From an uncultured Oceanospirillaceae bacterium (lineage in GTDB: Bacteria > Pseudomonadota > Gammaproteobacteria > Pseudomonadales > Balneatricaceae), in the NCBI GenBank assembly GCA_913057435.1, contig CAJXNY010000004.1, positions 62,001 through 126,000 of the forward strand: a stretch of DNA of 64,000 bases, written 5' to 3'. A program made the position numbers and the translations under genes. The notes below the pieces were generated by a model. It did not search any database. It worked only from the letters and a program-made list of their open reading frames with translations, and was not told the origin of the DNA. Below are positions 1-9,674 of the stretch, one piece after another (position 1 is the stretch's first letter; every line of letters starts with the position of its first letter).

Positions 1-315
1 CATGCCTGCAAGCAGCGAAAATCAGTGATCATCGACAAAATCGCACCGAACTATAAAGCACAGCGGCTACCACAGCGCAGACATAATAAAGCCTGACCAA
101 CCCGGCGGGCAGCCATACAATCCATGCAGAAACCTGAGGGGGATAAAAAAGGACGAAGGGATACTGCGGACTAACGCCTTACCGACAGGGCCAACCACCT
201 GAAATCAGCGGCGCATTCTGGCTTTTTTAATCACCAGGTTCAAGTGCACCAGATCAGTTAAACCCAGAAAAACAAACATCTGTTTTAATTACGTAAGCAA
301 TCAGACTCTATACGA
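1..315. other. Intergenic region left of rnpB, no gene seen
   Basis: No convincing coding frame is present. In many Pseudomonas-like genomes mraZ and the division/cell-wall cluster lie beyond rnpB, so this stretch may be the upstream region of such a gene outside the window. I looked for the TGGG-type direct repeats expected of an MraZ operator and did not see them, so this stays an inference from synteny only. Confidence 0.4.
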
Positions 316-352
316 AAAAACCCCGACAGACGGCTAAGCCTGTCGGGGTTCT
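316..352 (-). terminator. Rho-independent terminator of rnpB
   Basis: Inverted arms CCCCGACAG (321-329) and CTGTCGGGG (340-348) with a 10-nt loop. On the minus strand the hairpin is followed directly by a run of six U. It sits 9 bp beyond the predicted 3' end of RNase P RNA. Confidence 0.9.
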
Positions 353-360
353 TAAATATG

Positions 361-718
<358 letters not shown>

Positions 719-775
719 GCGCGAAGAGTACCAGTTTCAGCCCTGTTGGCAAGCACTACGACTAAATATTTAATT

Positions 776-781
776 ATTATA
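776..781 (-). promoter_or_regulatory. Candidate -10 box for rnpB
   Basis: A perfect TATAAT on the minus strand lies between rsmI and rnpB, about 58 bp before the mature RNase P 5' end. No good -35 hexamer was found at 16-18 bp, so only the -10 element is supported. Confidence 0.35.
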
Positions 782-799
782 GCCTTTCAGACAGGTCTC

Positions 800-1642
800 T
801 CAGTCTTTTTTACGCTCCAGCGCCGCCTGATACAGCGGTTTTTTCTTCAACCCGGTAATCTGCGCTGCCAGCGCTGAAGCCTGTTTAACTGACAACTCAG
901 TCAACAGCACATCCAGCACTCGCAACGCCTCATCGTCCAGCTCACGCGCTTCCTGTACGGGTGCGCCCTCCACCATAATCACAAATTCACCACGCTGCTG
1001 ATTGGCGTCCGCTGCCATCCAGTCGCGCAACTCACTCAGCGGAGCACTATGAATGGTTTCAAAGGCTTTGGTCAGCTCCCGCGCCATCGCCGCCTGACGA
1101 TCCGCCCCGAACACTTCAATCATATCGTCGATCGACGCCAGGATACGGTGTGGAGACTCATAAAATGCCATGGTATGCGGCAATCCAGCCCGTTCGCTGT
1201 AAAACTGCTTACGCCCTGATGACTTATGCGGTGGAAAACCTTCAAAGGAAAACCGGTGGCTCGGCAACCCTGACGCACAGAGCGCCGTGACAAACGCGAC
1301 ACACCCCGGCACCGGCACAACTTTAAAGCCAGCCTCACGTACCGCCCGTACCAGCACAAAGCCCGGGTCAGAAATAACCGGCGTTCCGGCATCAGAGATC
1401 AGCGCAACACTTTCCCCCTGTTGCAGGTGCTGTAGAATACGCTCTACGCGATGTGCTTCGTTGTGCTCATGCACCGAAATCATTGGCGTTTTAATATTGA
1501 AGTGCGCCATCAGGCGAGCACTGTGGCGGGTATCTTCGGCAGCTATAACCTGAACCTTGTTCAGCATGTCGATCGCCCGTGGTGTGAAGTCCTGCAGGTT
1601 ACCAATCGGGGTGGCCACAATGTAAAGCGCGCTTTCTGGCAT
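800..1642 (-). CDS. rsmI: 16S rRNA 2'-O-ribose C1402 methyltransferase
   Basis: RsmI uses S-adenosylmethionine to methylate the ribose of C1402 in 16S rRNA at the ribosomal P site. The protein starts MPESALYIVATPIGN, the family's N-terminal motif, and continues with AAEDTR, SDAGTPVISDPG and MAFYESPHR blocks typical of this tetrapyrrole-methylase-fold family. I chose the ATG at 1642 (280 residues, usual length about 285) because GAGG lies at a proper distance. A longer frame reaching 1804 adds 54 non-homologous residues that overlap lpoA. It is divergent from lpoA with a gap of only 34 bp, so the two promoters must overlap. Confidence 0.95.
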   Translation of the reverse strand: MPESALYIVATPIGNLQDFTPRAIDMLNKVQVIAAEDTRHSARLMAHFNIKTPMISVHEHNEAHRVERILQHLQQGESVALISDAGTPVISDPGFVLVRAVREAGFKVVPVPGCVAFVTALCASGLPSHRFSFEGFPPHKSSGRKQFYSERAGLPHTMAFYESPHRILASIDDMIEVFGADRQAAMARELTKAFETIHSAPLSELRDWMAADANQQRGEFVIMVEGAPVQEARELDDEALRVLDVLLTELSVKQASALAAQITGLKKKPLYQAALERKKD

Positions 1643-1676
1643 TATTTTCATCCTCAGTGTAGAGGCGAGAGAGTAT

Positions 1677-3524
1677 ATGATGATTCGCAGGCACCTGTCT
1701 CTGACTGCTGTAGCCCTGACCCTGGGCCTTGCTGGCTGTACCGGCAACCAGACCGTCACCCCTCCAGCCAACCCGTCAACACTGAACAACCCCGCCAACG
1801 GCATGGCTCAGGTTGAACGCTTACTGGACGAAGCTGGCCGCGCCGCGCCTATCCGCGCCGCCCGCCTCAAAGCCGATGCCGCCCGTACTCTGATCAGCAT
1901 GGACCGCAAACAGGACGCGTCACGCGTACTCAGCCAGATTAATACCACCCTGCTCCCACCCGGACTGGCATTTGAAATCACCGCCATGCAGGCTCAGGAC
2001 GCACTCAACCGTCAGCAGCCAGCCCAGGCACTGGAATACCTGGCACAACCACAGAACCAGCCCCTGGCTGATGACCAGGCGCTGGAGCTGAGCCAGCTAC
2101 GCCTGCAGGCCTACAACCAGAACAACGACCCGGTGGGCGAAACGCGCGAGCTGATCAACCAGAGCCGCTTTAGTGAGAGTCCATCCAGCGAACACAAAGA
2201 CCTTATCTGGTCATCCCTGAGCCGCCTGCCCATTGAAACCATTAACCAGCTGGCTCAGGACAGCAATAATAACTACCAGGAGCAAGGCTGGTTTGAACTG
2301 GCTGACGGCCTGCACAAATCCGGCGATCTGGAGCAAAAAAGCAACGCCATCAGCCGCTGGCGCACACTGTGGGAAAACCACCCTGCCAGCAGCGAACCAC
2401 CCAGCGCCCTCCTGGCACTGGGCAGCCAGAACCGCGATATACGCCATATTGCTTTACTCCTCCCCCTGAGCGGCCCGCTGAGCAAACCAGCGCAGGCCAT
2501 CAGCGAAGGCTTTCTAACGGCGTATTACAACGCGCAAGGCGAAGGCAACGAGGTTCCGAGAATCACCCTGCTTGATGCCAGCAAAATCAGCGAACCCTTC
2601 CAGCTGAGCAATGAAATCAGTCTACGCCAGATCGATATGGTGATTGGCCCACTGGACAAAAATTACGTCCAGAAGCTCAGTAACGCCCCAGCCATGCCCG
2701 CCCCGGTCCTGGCACTGAACTATGCGGAAAGCAGCAACCTCAACAGCAGCCTGTTCCAGTTTGGCCTGTCCGCCGAAGACGAAGCACGCCAGGCAGCAAA
2801 CCGCGCATGGAAAGACGGCCACCACAGAGCCGCCATACTGACCGCTGACACCAACTGGGGGCTCAAAGTTGCCAACGCGTTTCGTGAAGAGTTCACCCGC
2901 CTGGGCGGCGAAGTTCACGCCAGCGCAAAGTTCAACGACGGCAGCTACGACCTGACAATCAGCCAGCTAATGAACACTGACCAAAGCCGAGTACGCGCCA
3001 AGGCCATCCGCAAGCTGGTCCGCAGAAAAGTCGAATTCGAAGAACATCGCCGCCAGGATCTGGACATGGTATTCCTGTCCGCACTGCCTAACGATGCCCG
3101 CCAGATAAACCCGACCCTGTCGTTTCATTACGCTAACGACCTGCCGGTATACGCCACCTCTCACGTGTATGGCGGCCAGCCAAACGCCATGACAGATCAG
3201 GACCTTACAGGCATCCGCTTTATCGACAGCCCCTGGACACTCGCCGCCCCCTCTGCCAATAAACGCAGCCTGAGTCAGCAGCGCAAAGATGTCGACAGCC
3301 GTTTCGGCCGCCTCTACGCCCTGGGACTGGATGCCTTCCAGCTACACCCCTACCTGTTGCAGCTGGCTGCCCTGCCACAATCCAGCATCGATGGTGAAAC
3401 CGGACAACTTTCCGTTGCGAACGCCGGACGAGTAAAACGCACCCTGGACTGGGCTATCTTTGACCAGGGCATTCCCAGAATGCTGGCACGCCCAACCCAG
3501 CCCAGCGAACAGGCCATCCGCTAA
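1677..3524 (+). CDS. lpoA: Penicillin-binding protein activator LpoA (LppC family)
   Basis: LpoA is an outer-membrane lipoprotein that reaches through the periplasm to stimulate the transpeptidase of PBP1A in peptidoglycan synthesis. Residues 1-21 form a lipoprotein signal with lipobox LAGC, so lipidation is expected at Cys21. Residues of about 30-240 form a helical TPR-like N-terminal domain. From about 250, starting HIALLLPLSGPL, comes the periplasmic-binding-protein-like C-terminal domain that defines the LppC family. The length of 615 residues is normal. It is the first gene of a same-strand run with yraN, diaA and dolP, a conserved gammaproteobacterial cell-envelope operon. Confidence 0.95.
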   Translation: MMIRRHLSLTAVALTLGLAGCTGNQTVTPPANPSTLNNPANGMAQVERLLDEAGRAAPIRAARLKADAARTLISMDRKQDASRVLSQINTTLLPPGLAFEITAMQAQDALNRQQPAQALEYLAQPQNQPLADDQALELSQLRLQAYNQNNDPVGETRELINQSRFSESPSSEHKDLIWSSLSRLPIETINQLAQDSNNNYQEQGWFELADGLHKSGDLEQKSNAISRWRTLWENHPASSEPPSALLALGSQNRDIRHIALLLPLSGPLSKPAQAISEGFLTAYYNAQGEGNEVPRITLLDASKISEPFQLSNEISLRQIDMVIGPLDKNYVQKLSNAPAMPAPVLALNYAESSNLNSSLFQFGLSAEDEARQAANRAWKDGHHRAAILTADTNWGLKVANAFREEFTRLGGEVHASAKFNDGSYDLTISQLMNTDQSRVRAKAIRKLVRRKVEFEEHRRQDLDMVFLSALPNDARQINPTLSFHYANDLPVYATSHVYGGQPNAMTDQDLTGIRFIDSPWTLAAPSANKRSLSQQRKDVDSRFGRLYALGLDAFQLHPYLLQLAALPQSSIDGETGQLSVANAGRVKRTLDWAIFDQGIPRMLARPTQPSEQAIR

Positions 3525-3540
3525 CCCGAACAGGTATGTC

Positions 3541-3894
3541 ATGGACAGACAACAGATAGGCAAGGACGCCGAAGCACAGGCCGAACGCTTCCTGCAAAAC
3601 AAAGGCCTGACACCGATCAGCCGCAACTTCCGCTGTCGTTGCGGCGAGATCGATCTGATCATGCGCGACGGCAACGAACTGGTGTTTATCGAAGTCCGCA
3701 AACGCCAGTGGCAGCAGTTTGGCGGCGCAGCTGAATCAGTCGACTTTCGTAAGCAACGAAAACTGATTCGCACCGCACAGTACTATCTGCAACAGCTCCC
3801 CAGAGAACCCTTTTGCCGCTTCGATGTGATCGCCTTTGAAGGAAAAGCAGCAGCCGACGAGCCACTATGGTATAAAGACGCTTTTAGGGTCTGA
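3541..3894 (+). CDS. yraN: UPF0102 endonuclease-fold protein YraN
   Basis: A 117-residue member of the UPF0102 family, which has a Holliday-junction-resolvase-like nuclease fold; its cellular role is not established. Visible family features are GKDAEAQAERFL at the start, then CRCGEIDLIMRDG with the conserved E-x-D pair, and VFIEVRKR, the E-V-(K/R) part of the PD-(D/E)xK-like core. The ATG at 3541 was chosen over an upstream in-frame start at 3460 because homology begins here and the earlier start lies inside lpoA. It follows lpoA by 16 bp. Confidence 0.93.
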   Translation: MDRQQIGKDAEAQAERFLQNKGLTPISRNFRCRCGEIDLIMRDGNELVFIEVRKRQWQQFGGAAESVDFRKQRKLIRTAQYYLQQLPREPFCRFDVIAFEGKAAADEPLWYKDAFRV

Positions 3895-3907
3895 CTGAGC
3901 TGAGCAG

Positions 3908-4501
3908 ATGGAGCTAGAAGAGCGGATAATCAATCATTTCAACACCTCAATGGAAGTCAATGCGGTAACCATTGAGCAATACACCCCACTGATCGCCCAC
4001 GCCAGCGAATTACTGCTGCAGACACTGATGAGTGAGAGCAAGATCCTCTGTTGCGGCAACGGCGGCTCTGCCGGACTGGCACAGCACTTTTCAGCACTAC
4101 TGCTGAACCGTTTTCGTAACGAACGCCCAGGCTTGCCCGCAATCTCGCTGAGCACAGACGCCGCTGTTGCGACGGGCATCTGTGAAGACAGCAACTTTGC
4201 TGATATTTACGCCAAACAGATTCGCGCACTGGGCCAGCCAGGTGACAGCCTGATAATTTTGACCACCCACGGCCGCAACGCCAGCCTGATTCAGGCCATT
4301 CAGGCTGCACACGACCGTGAAATGCTCGTAATAGCCTTAACCGGCGGTAACGGCGGCGACATTCCAAGCCTGCTCGGCCCGGATGAGGTTGAAATATGCG
4401 TACCCGCTGAGGATGCCGTACTGGTTCACCACAGCCACCTGATGTTGCTGCATACACTGTGCGATCTGATCGACCATCAACTATTCGGAAGTGAGCACTG
4501 A
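3908..4501 (+). CDS. diaA: DnaA initiator-associating protein DiaA, SIS domain
   Basis: DiaA is a tetrameric SIS-fold protein related to phosphoheptose isomerase (GmhA). In E. coli it binds DnaA and promotes ordered DnaA assembly at oriC. The 197 residues show the SIS signature CCGNGGSAGLAQHFSALL near 46-64 and a second block LIILTTHGRNASLI. GmhA is the alternative assignment, but the position between yraN and the BON-domain lipoprotein gene is that of diaA. Its stop codon overlaps the next start (ATGA), which suggests translational coupling. Confidence 0.9.
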   Translation: MELEERIINHFNTSMEVNAVTIEQYTPLIAHASELLLQTLMSESKILCCGNGGSAGLAQHFSALLLNRFRNERPGLPAISLSTDAAVATGICEDSNFADIYAKQIRALGQPGDSLIILTTHGRNASLIQAIQAAHDREMLVIALTGGNGGDIPSLLGPDEVEICVPAEDAVLVHHSHLMLLHTLCDLIDHQLFGSEH

Positions 4502-5067
4502 TGAAAAAACAACTGCTACTACCGCTGATTGCCAGCCTGTTACTGGGAGGCTGCGCCAGCGTTATCGACGCCAGCCGCAAAGACCCGATCCAGCAAGACC
4601 TCGGTAGTCGCACGACGGGTGCCTACATCGACGACGAACTCATTGAAACCAAAGCCATCGTCAACCTGGCAAAAGCGTCCCCCGCCGTCCAGAACGGCAA
4701 CATCAGCGTCGTCAGCTTTAACGGCACGGTACTACTGACCGGCCAGGTCCCACACGACCAGGCGCGCTCAGAAACCGAAGCGATCGTCAGCCATATCCAG
4801 AGCGTGAAACGCGTTCATAACGAACTGGTTATCTCTGGCAATTCAGCTCCACTAGCACGCTCCAATGACACATGGGTCACCACCAAAGTCAAAACACTGC
4901 TACTGGCTAATGAGAATGTTGATGGCAGCCGAGTCAAGGTTGTCACCGAGAATGGCATTGTCTATCTGATGGGCCTGGTCTCTCAGGCAGAGGCGGATAC
5001 AGCGGTAAATATCGTTCGCTCAATCAATGGCGTACAGAAAATCATCAAAGTGTTCGAATACATCTAA
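4501..5067 (+). CDS. dolP: Outer-membrane lipoprotein with two BON domains (DolP/YraP)
   Basis: A 188-residue lipoprotein with signal MKKQLLLPLIASLLLGGC and predicted lipidated Cys18. It carries two BON domains at roughly 45-115 and 122-188; the second includes WVTTKVKTLLLA and VVTENGIVYLMGLVS. DolP binds anionic phospholipid at division sites and supports outer-membrane integrity in E. coli. Start and stop overlap with diaA places it last in the lpoA operon. A convergent gap of about 50 bp separates it from sspB. Confidence 0.92.
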   Translation: MKKQLLLPLIASLLLGGCASVIDASRKDPIQQDLGSRTTGAYIDDELIETKAIVNLAKASPAVQNGNISVVSFNGTVLLTGQVPHDQARSETEAIVSHIQSVKRVHNELVISGNSAPLARSNDTWVTTKVKTLLLANENVDGSRVKVVTENGIVYLMGLVSQAEADTAVNIVRSINGVQKIIKVFEYI

Positions 5068-5116
5068 ATAGACACTGAGGGGGAAGCACATCCCCCCAGC
5101 AACTCAACCTGCAGCG

Positions 5117-5578
5117 TTATTTAACAACCTTAAGCGCCGGCCGGCCCGATGGACGAGCAGGCCTTTCTGGCGCATCCTCAACCATCTCATCAACTTGCTC
5201 AGCCGTCATATCTTCTGGCACCACCTCAATCATCGGCTCAGCCATCAGCGATTCATAGGCCTCAACGCCAGGCTCCATACCAAAGCCCATACCTTCACCA
5301 TTCTCGCTGGAGTAGATAGCCTGCACAGCGCCAATCGGCACATACACGTCCATCGAATGCCCGGAGAACCGCGCATTAAAACTCAGCGCATCGTTATCAA
5401 TATGCAGGCCACGCACCGCAGAGGGTGAAATATTCAGCACAATACGGCCATCTTTAACAAACTGCAGCGGCACAGTTACCTGATTAATCGTCGCATCCAC
5501 CAGCAGATACGGGGTGGAATCATTGTCCAGCAGCCACTCATAGAGCGCCTGCAGAATATAAGGTCGACTCGGAGTCAT
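5117..5578 (-). CDS. sspB: ClpXP protease specificity-enhancing factor SspB
   Basis: SspB is a dimeric adaptor that tethers ssrA-tagged substrates to ClpXP. The N-terminal globular domain (about 1-110) begins MTPSRPYILQALYEWLLDND and carries the substrate-binding beta fold. It is followed by an acidic flexible linker. The C-terminus, RPALKVVK, is the ClpX-binding tail typical of the family. Total length is 153 residues. It lies downstream of sspA, as in most gammaproteobacteria, but an intrinsic terminator separates the two genes here. Confidence 0.95.
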   Translation of the reverse strand: MTPSRPYILQALYEWLLDNDSTPYLLVDATINQVTVPLQFVKDGRIVLNISPSAVRGLHIDNDALSFNARFSGHSMDVYVPIGAVQAIYSSENGEGMGFGMEPGVEAYESLMAEPMIEVVPEDMTAEQVDEMVEDAPERPARPSGRPALKVVK

Positions 5579-5596
5579 TCAGTTTCTCCAACCAAT

Positions 5597-5627
5597 AAAA
5601 AAGGGATGAGCTATACGCCATCCCTTT
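5597..5627 (-). terminator. Intrinsic terminator/attenuator between sspA and sspB
   Basis: Arms AAAGGGATG and CATCCCTTT around a 9-nt loop are followed on the minus strand by a T-rich tract. Because sspB lies downstream on the same strand, this may attenuate rather than fully end sspA transcription. Confidence 0.75.
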
Positions 5628-5652
5628 CTGATAATCATTACAACGCTATAGA

Positions 5653-6294
5653 TCAGTCGCGCATCTCACGCTCAGCATCGGACAGACTGCCCTGGAATGC
5701 TTCACGCTCAAACAGCTGCTCCATATAACGCATCAGTGGCTTGCACTGATCTTCTGGCAGCTCAACACCCAGTGCAGGCAAACGCCACAAGATCGGCGCC
5801 AGACAGCAATCCACCAGCGTAAACTCATCACTCATAAAGAACGGCTTCTCATCGAAGATCGGTGATACAGCCACCAGGCTGTCACGCAGTTCTTTACGGC
5901 AACGCTCTACTTCACTGACATCAATCTTGCCCAGCTTTGCTTCAGACAAAGTATCAACCAGCTTGCACCAGTCACGCTCAATCCGGTAAATCAACTGACG
6001 GCTTTCAGCACGCGCAACCGGATAAACCGGCAACAGCGGCGGATGCGGGAATCGCTCGTCCAGGTATTCCATCATCACCTTGGACTCGAAGAGCGCCAGC
6101 TCCCGATCGAGCAGTGTCGGCAGATTGTTATAAGGGTTCAGCGCCGCCAGATCTTCTGGCAACTCACCCTCTTTGCAGTCGATGATCTCAACGGCTACAC
6201 CCTTTTCCGCCAGTACGATACGTACACGGTGGCTGTAATGATCTTCACCATCAGAATAAAAGGTCATGGAAGACCGTTTGGCCACTACGCCCAT
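5653..6294 (-). CDS. sspA: Stringent starvation protein A, GST-fold
   Basis: SspA is a glutathione-transferase-fold protein that binds RNA polymerase and affects stationary-phase and acid-stress transcription. It has no GST catalytic activity in studied species. The N-terminal thioredoxin-like half contains [14 protein letters not shown] and [14 protein letters not shown]. The helical half contains [20 protein letters not shown], the family's C-terminal signature. The 213-residue length is usual. The ATG at 6294 has GGGGAG at good spacing. It follows the bc1 operon on the same strand, a common arrangement, with a terminator between. Confidence 0.95.
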   Translation of the reverse strand: MGVVAKRSSMTFYSDGEDHYSHRVRIVLAEKGVAVEIIDCKEGELPEDLAALNPYNNLPTLLDRELALFESKVMMEYLDERFPHPPLLPVYPVARAESRQLIYRIERDWCKLVDTLSEAKLGKIDVSEVERCRKELRDSLVAVSPIFDEKPFFMSDEFTLVDCCLAPILWRLPALGVELPEDQCKPLMRYMEQLFEREAFQGSLSDAEREMRD

Positions 6295-6319
6295 CGAACA
6301 CTCCCCGTTTTATAACGTG

Positions 6320-6358
6320 AAAAAATAAAAATATACGCGACCCTCACGGGCCGCGTAT
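6320..6358 (-). terminator. Intrinsic terminator of the petABC operon
   Basis: Arms ATACGCG (6333-6339) and CGCGTAT (6352-6358), with a T-rich tract following on the minus strand, lie between petC and sspA. Confidence 0.85.
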
Positions 6359-6393
6359 TTCAGTTTTGTGGCGACTAGTGTACCACAGTACTG

Positions 6394-7161
6394 TTAGTGA
6401 ACGTCTTTCCAGTACTCTTTCTTCAGCGCGAAGGCAAAGAAGAAGAAGATAAACAGGAAGATCAGCACGTTCGTACCAATGCGGTGCGATTCCAGCTTGG
6501 TCGGCTCACCGATATACGCCATGAAATTAACCAGGTCGTAGATCGCTTTATCGAAGTCTTCTGGAGACAACTGACCCGAATCTTTAATAACCGTCAGGCA
6601 CTGGCCCATACGCTTATTTGTCAGCGGATCGATTGTCTCATGACCACCGTGTGCCATTTCTTCCGGCGTACAGTTATTCACCTGAACACCCTGCATGTAT
6701 TCAAGAACGTTAGGCATACCTACGTCTTTGAATACTACGTTGTTCACACCCCATGGACGCTCAGCATCCTGGTAGAAACTACGCAGGTAAGTATAGATCC
6801 AGTCAGGACCACGCAGACGCGCTTCCAGGGTCAGATCAGGTGGCGGCGCACCAAACCAGCCAGCCGCATCTTTTGCGTTCATGGCAATGGTCATTTGCTC
6901 GCCGATCTTCTGGTCACCCAGGATCAGATTCTGCTCAACCAGCTCATTCGGCATACCCATGTCCTGAGCAGCACGCTCATAACGCTGGTATTTAGCAGAG
7001 TGACAACCCATACAGTTGTTCACAAACGTTTTCATACCACGCTGCAAAGACGCATGGTTAGTCTGATCAACTTCAATGTGATCCAGCGGCACACCGCCAC
7101 CAGAGGCACCTGCTGTCAGAGGCAGCACCGCCATTACACACGCAATAACAAACTTTTTCAT
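6394..7161 (-). CDS. petC: Cytochrome c1 of the cytochrome bc1 complex
   Basis: Cytochrome c1 takes electrons from the Rieske centre and passes them to soluble cytochrome c on the periplasmic side. It has a Sec signal peptide (residues 1-20), a single heme-binding CMGCH (Cys50, Cys53, His54), and a C-terminal membrane anchor in the last 30 residues (IGTNVLIFLFIFFFFAFAL). Axial methionine candidates include the one in the GMPN-type segments near 150-155. At 255 residues it has the short bacterial form. It is last in petA-petB-petC. Confidence 0.96.
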   Translation of the reverse strand: MKKFVIACVMAVLPLTAGASGGGVPLDHIEVDQTNHASLQRGMKTFVNNCMGCHSAKYQRYERAAQDMGMPNELVEQNLILGDQKIGEQMTIAMNAKDAAGWFGAPPPDLTLEARLRGPDWIYTYLRSFYQDAERPWGVNNVVFKDVGMPNVLEYMQGVQVNNCTPEEMAHGGHETIDPLTNKRMGQCLTVIKDSGQLSPEDFDKAIYDLVNFMAYIGEPTKLESHRIGTNVLIFLFIFFFFAFALKKEYWKDVH

Positions 7162-7174
7162 TATCCTGAACCCC

Positions 7175-8422
7175 TTAGCCTGTAACCCGTTCTGGAACCG
7201 GTTTAGTGCTTTCCATCTTGGTGTAGATCGGCATCAAAAAGAAGAATGCGAAGTACAGTGCTGTACAGATCTGCGCCATCAGAGTACGTGTTGGTGTAGA
7301 GGCAACTACACCCAGGTAACCCAGGATTACGAAGGAAATGGCAAAGATAACCAGCCAGATTTTGCTCATCATGCCTTTGTAGCGCATGGATTTAACCGGG
7401 CTACGGTCCAGCCATGGCAGGACAAACAGGATTGCAATCGCACCACCCATAACCACTACACCAGGGAACTGGGAGCCCGCGATAGGCGGAATCGCACGCA
7501 GCATGGCGTAGAACGGCGTGAAGTACCATACCGGCGCAATGTGCGGCGGAGTCTTCAGCGGGTTAGCAGGCTCAAAGTTAGGCGCTTCAATGAAGTAGCC
7601 GCCACCTTCTGGGAAGAAGAAGATGATCAGACAGAAGACAAACAGGAAGACCACCACACCCACAATATCCTTAACGGAGTAGTAAGGGTGGAACGGGATA
7701 CCATCAACAGGCACGCCATTTTCATCTTTGTTGTCTTTGATTTCGATACCGTCAGGGTTGTTAGAACCCACTTCATGCAGTGCAATGATGTGCAGTACAA
7801 CCAGCGCCAGCAGGACGATAGGCAGTGCAACAACGTGCAGAGAGAAGAAACGGTTCAGCGTAACGCCGGATATCAGATAGTCACCACGGATCCACAGGGA
7901 CAGGTCTTCACCAATCACCGGTACCGCAGAGAACAGAGAAACGATTACCTGAGCACCCCAGTAAGACATCTGACCCCATGGCAGCAGGTAGCCCATGAAA
8001 GCTTCAGCCATCAGCGCCAGGTAGATTGTCATACCGAACAGCCATACCAGCTCACGAGGCTTACGGTAAGAACCGTACAACATGCCGCGGAACATATGCA
8101 GATAAACAACAGCAAAGAAGGCAGAGGCACCCGTAGAGTGCATATAACGCAGCAACCAGCCGTAATCCACATCACGCATGATGTATTCGATAGAATCGAA
8201 CGCACCTTCGGCGGATGGGTTGTAGTTCATGGTCAGCCAGACACCGGTCAGGATCTGGTTAACCAGAACCAGCATCGCCAGCGAGCCAAAGAAATACCAG
8301 AAGTTAAAGTTTTTTGGCGCGTAGTATTTCGCCAGGTGGTCGTCCCACATTGCCGTAGCCGGGAAACGATCATCAATCCAGCCCATCAGACCAGGATTAC
8401 CTTTGTTACGATAGCCAGCCAT
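7175..8422 (-). CDS. petB: Cytochrome b of the cytochrome bc1 complex
   Basis: This is the membrane core of ubiquinol:cytochrome c oxidoreductase, carrying hemes bL and bH and both quinone sites. The 415 residues show the expected transmembrane helices, the heme-binding segments RYMHSTGASAFFAVVYLHMFR and SLHVVALPIVLLALVVLHI, and PWGQMSYWG. The Qo-site motif, PEWY in mitochondria, reads PVWY here, a variant I recall from other gammaproteobacteria. The ATG overlaps the petA stop by one base, and SD-like AGGAG lies inside the end of petA, so coupled translation is likely. Confidence 0.97.
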   Translation of the reverse strand: MAGYRNKGNPGLMGWIDDRFPATAMWDDHLAKYYAPKNFNFWYFFGSLAMLVLVNQILTGVWLTMNYNPSAEGAFDSIEYIMRDVDYGWLLRYMHSTGASAFFAVVYLHMFRGMLYGSYRKPRELVWLFGMTIYLALMAEAFMGYLLPWGQMSYWGAQVIVSLFSAVPVIGEDLSLWIRGDYLISGVTLNRFFSLHVVALPIVLLALVVLHIIALHEVGSNNPDGIEIKDNKDENGVPVDGIPFHPYYSVKDIVGVVVFLFVFCLIIFFFPEGGGYFIEAPNFEPANPLKTPPHIAPVWYFTPFYAMLRAIPPIAGSQFPGVVVMGGAIAILFVLPWLDRSPVKSMRYKGMMSKIWLVIFAISFVILGYLGVVASTPTRTLMAQICTALYFAFFFLMPIYTKMESTKPVPERVTG

Positions 8423-9018
8423 TATCCTTTCTCCTGATCAACACCAATTATAACTACGTTATCGCTAACGTAGTTATGCGGCGGAATTACCAGATTGGTT
8501 GGTGCAGGCACACCAGAGAATACACGGCCAGACAGATCGAAACGGGAACCGTGACATGGGCAATAGAACCCACCAACCCACTTTTCACCCAGATCTTCAG
8601 GGGCAATCTCCGGGCGGTAAGTCGGCGAACAACCCAGGTGCGTACAGATACCCACCATAATCGCGACATCTTCACGCAGAGAACGGTTTGGTGTACCTGG
8701 CACGTAAGCCGGCTGCTGCGGCACAGCAGACTCCGGGTCAGCCAGAAGACCACCGATCTTAGCAAGGTTGCCCAGTGCTGCTTCGCCACGACGGACGACC
8801 CACACCGGCTTACCACGCCATTCAACGATCATCTGCTGGCCCAGCTCAAGTTTACTGATGTCAACTTTTACCGGCGCACCTGCAGCTTTCGCCTTGGCAC
8901 TCGGGTTCCAGGAAGCTACGAATGGAACAGCTGCTCCTACGGCACCTACCGCACCCACTGCGGAAGTGGCACCGACCAGGAGACGTCGCCGTCCCTTATT
9001 CACGCCATCATTGCTCAT
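8422..9018 (-). CDS. petA: Rieske iron-sulfur subunit of cytochrome bc1
   Basis: This subunit carries the high-potential 2Fe-2S cluster that accepts the first electron from ubiquinol. A twin-arginine-type signal anchor ([13 protein letters not shown] near the N-terminus) precedes a linker and the globular domain. The cluster ligands sit in CTHLGC (about 125-130) and CPCHGS (about 153-158). I chose ATG 9018 because GAGGGGAG then has a 6-nt spacer; an ATG two codons earlier leaves none. It is the first gene of petABC. Confidence 0.96.
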   Translation of the reverse strand: MSNDGVNKGRRRLLVGATSAVGAVGAVGAAVPFVASWNPSAKAKAAGAPVKVDISKLELGQQMIVEWRGKPVWVVRRGEAALGNLAKIGGLLADPESAVPQQPAYVPGTPNRSLREDVAIMVGICTHLGCSPTYRPEIAPEDLGEKWVGGFYCPCHGSRFDLSGRVFSGVPAPTNLVIPPHNYVSDNVVIIGVDQEKG

Positions 9019-9212
9019 TATCATCTCCCCTCAATCAGCATCCCCATTTCTACTTTTAACCGTAGATTCTGGCTGGCTGTTAAGTAATAAAACCACGGAT
9101 TCATGGAGTTTTAAAATGGCCCAAATAGTAAATAAAATACCTATGGGATACAAGGCGGATTAACGCTGGAAACCCCGTCTTTAGGCCAAAGTATTGACTT
9201 GACGCAGCGCAC

Positions 9213-9252
9213 AAAAAAACGCCTGAACCACGAGGGTTGCAGGCGTTTTTTT
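9213..9252. terminator. Bidirectional-type terminator after rpsI
   Basis: A7CGCCTG and CAGGCGT7 arms give a hairpin flanked by an A run on the left and a T run on the right. It works for rpsI on the minus strand and would also function on the plus strand. Confidence 0.9.
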
Positions 9253-9267
9253 CGCGCAGCGTTGAAA

Positions 9268-9660
9268 TTAACGCTTGGAGAACTGTGGACGCTTACGTGC
9301 TTTACGCAGGCCGACTTTCTTACGCTCAACTTCACGAGAGTCACGCGTAACGTAACCCGCTTTACGCAGTTCTGGACGCAGGGTTTCGTCGTATTCCATC
9401 AGTGCACGGGTGATACCGTGACGGATAGCGCCCGCCTGACCCGTACCGCCGCCGCCTTTAACGGTGATGTATACGTCGAATTTTTCCAGGTTACCGGTTA
9501 ATTCCAGTGGCTGACGAACGATCATGCGAGCAGTTTCGCGACCGAAGAATTCATCCAGCGCACGGCCATTAACAGAGATAGCACCAGTACCGGCACGCAG
9601 GAATACGCGAGCGGTAGAGGTTTTACGACGGCCAGTGCCGTAGTACTGAGTAGTAGTCAT
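9268..9660 (-). CDS. rpsI: 30S ribosomal protein S9
   Basis: A 130-residue S9 with the family start [17 protein letters not shown], the central [11 protein letters not shown] and the conserved basic C-terminus ending [11 protein letters not shown], which reaches the P-site tRNA. It is 14 bp downstream of rplM, the near-universal L13-S9 operon, and is followed by a strong terminator. Confidence 0.98.
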   Translation of the reverse strand: MTTTQYYGTGRRKTSTARVFLRAGTGAISVNGRALDEFFGRETARMIVRQPLELTGNLEKFDVYITVKGGGGTGQAGAIRHGITRALMEYDETLRPELRKAGYVTRDSREVERKKVGLRKARKRPQFSKR

Positions 9661-9674
9661 GATCCAGCTTCCCC

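Noticed and set aside
1..315. MraZ-type operator repeats upstream of a putative mraZ
   Set aside because: The direct TGGG repeats expected for MraZ were not found and the gene itself is outside the window.
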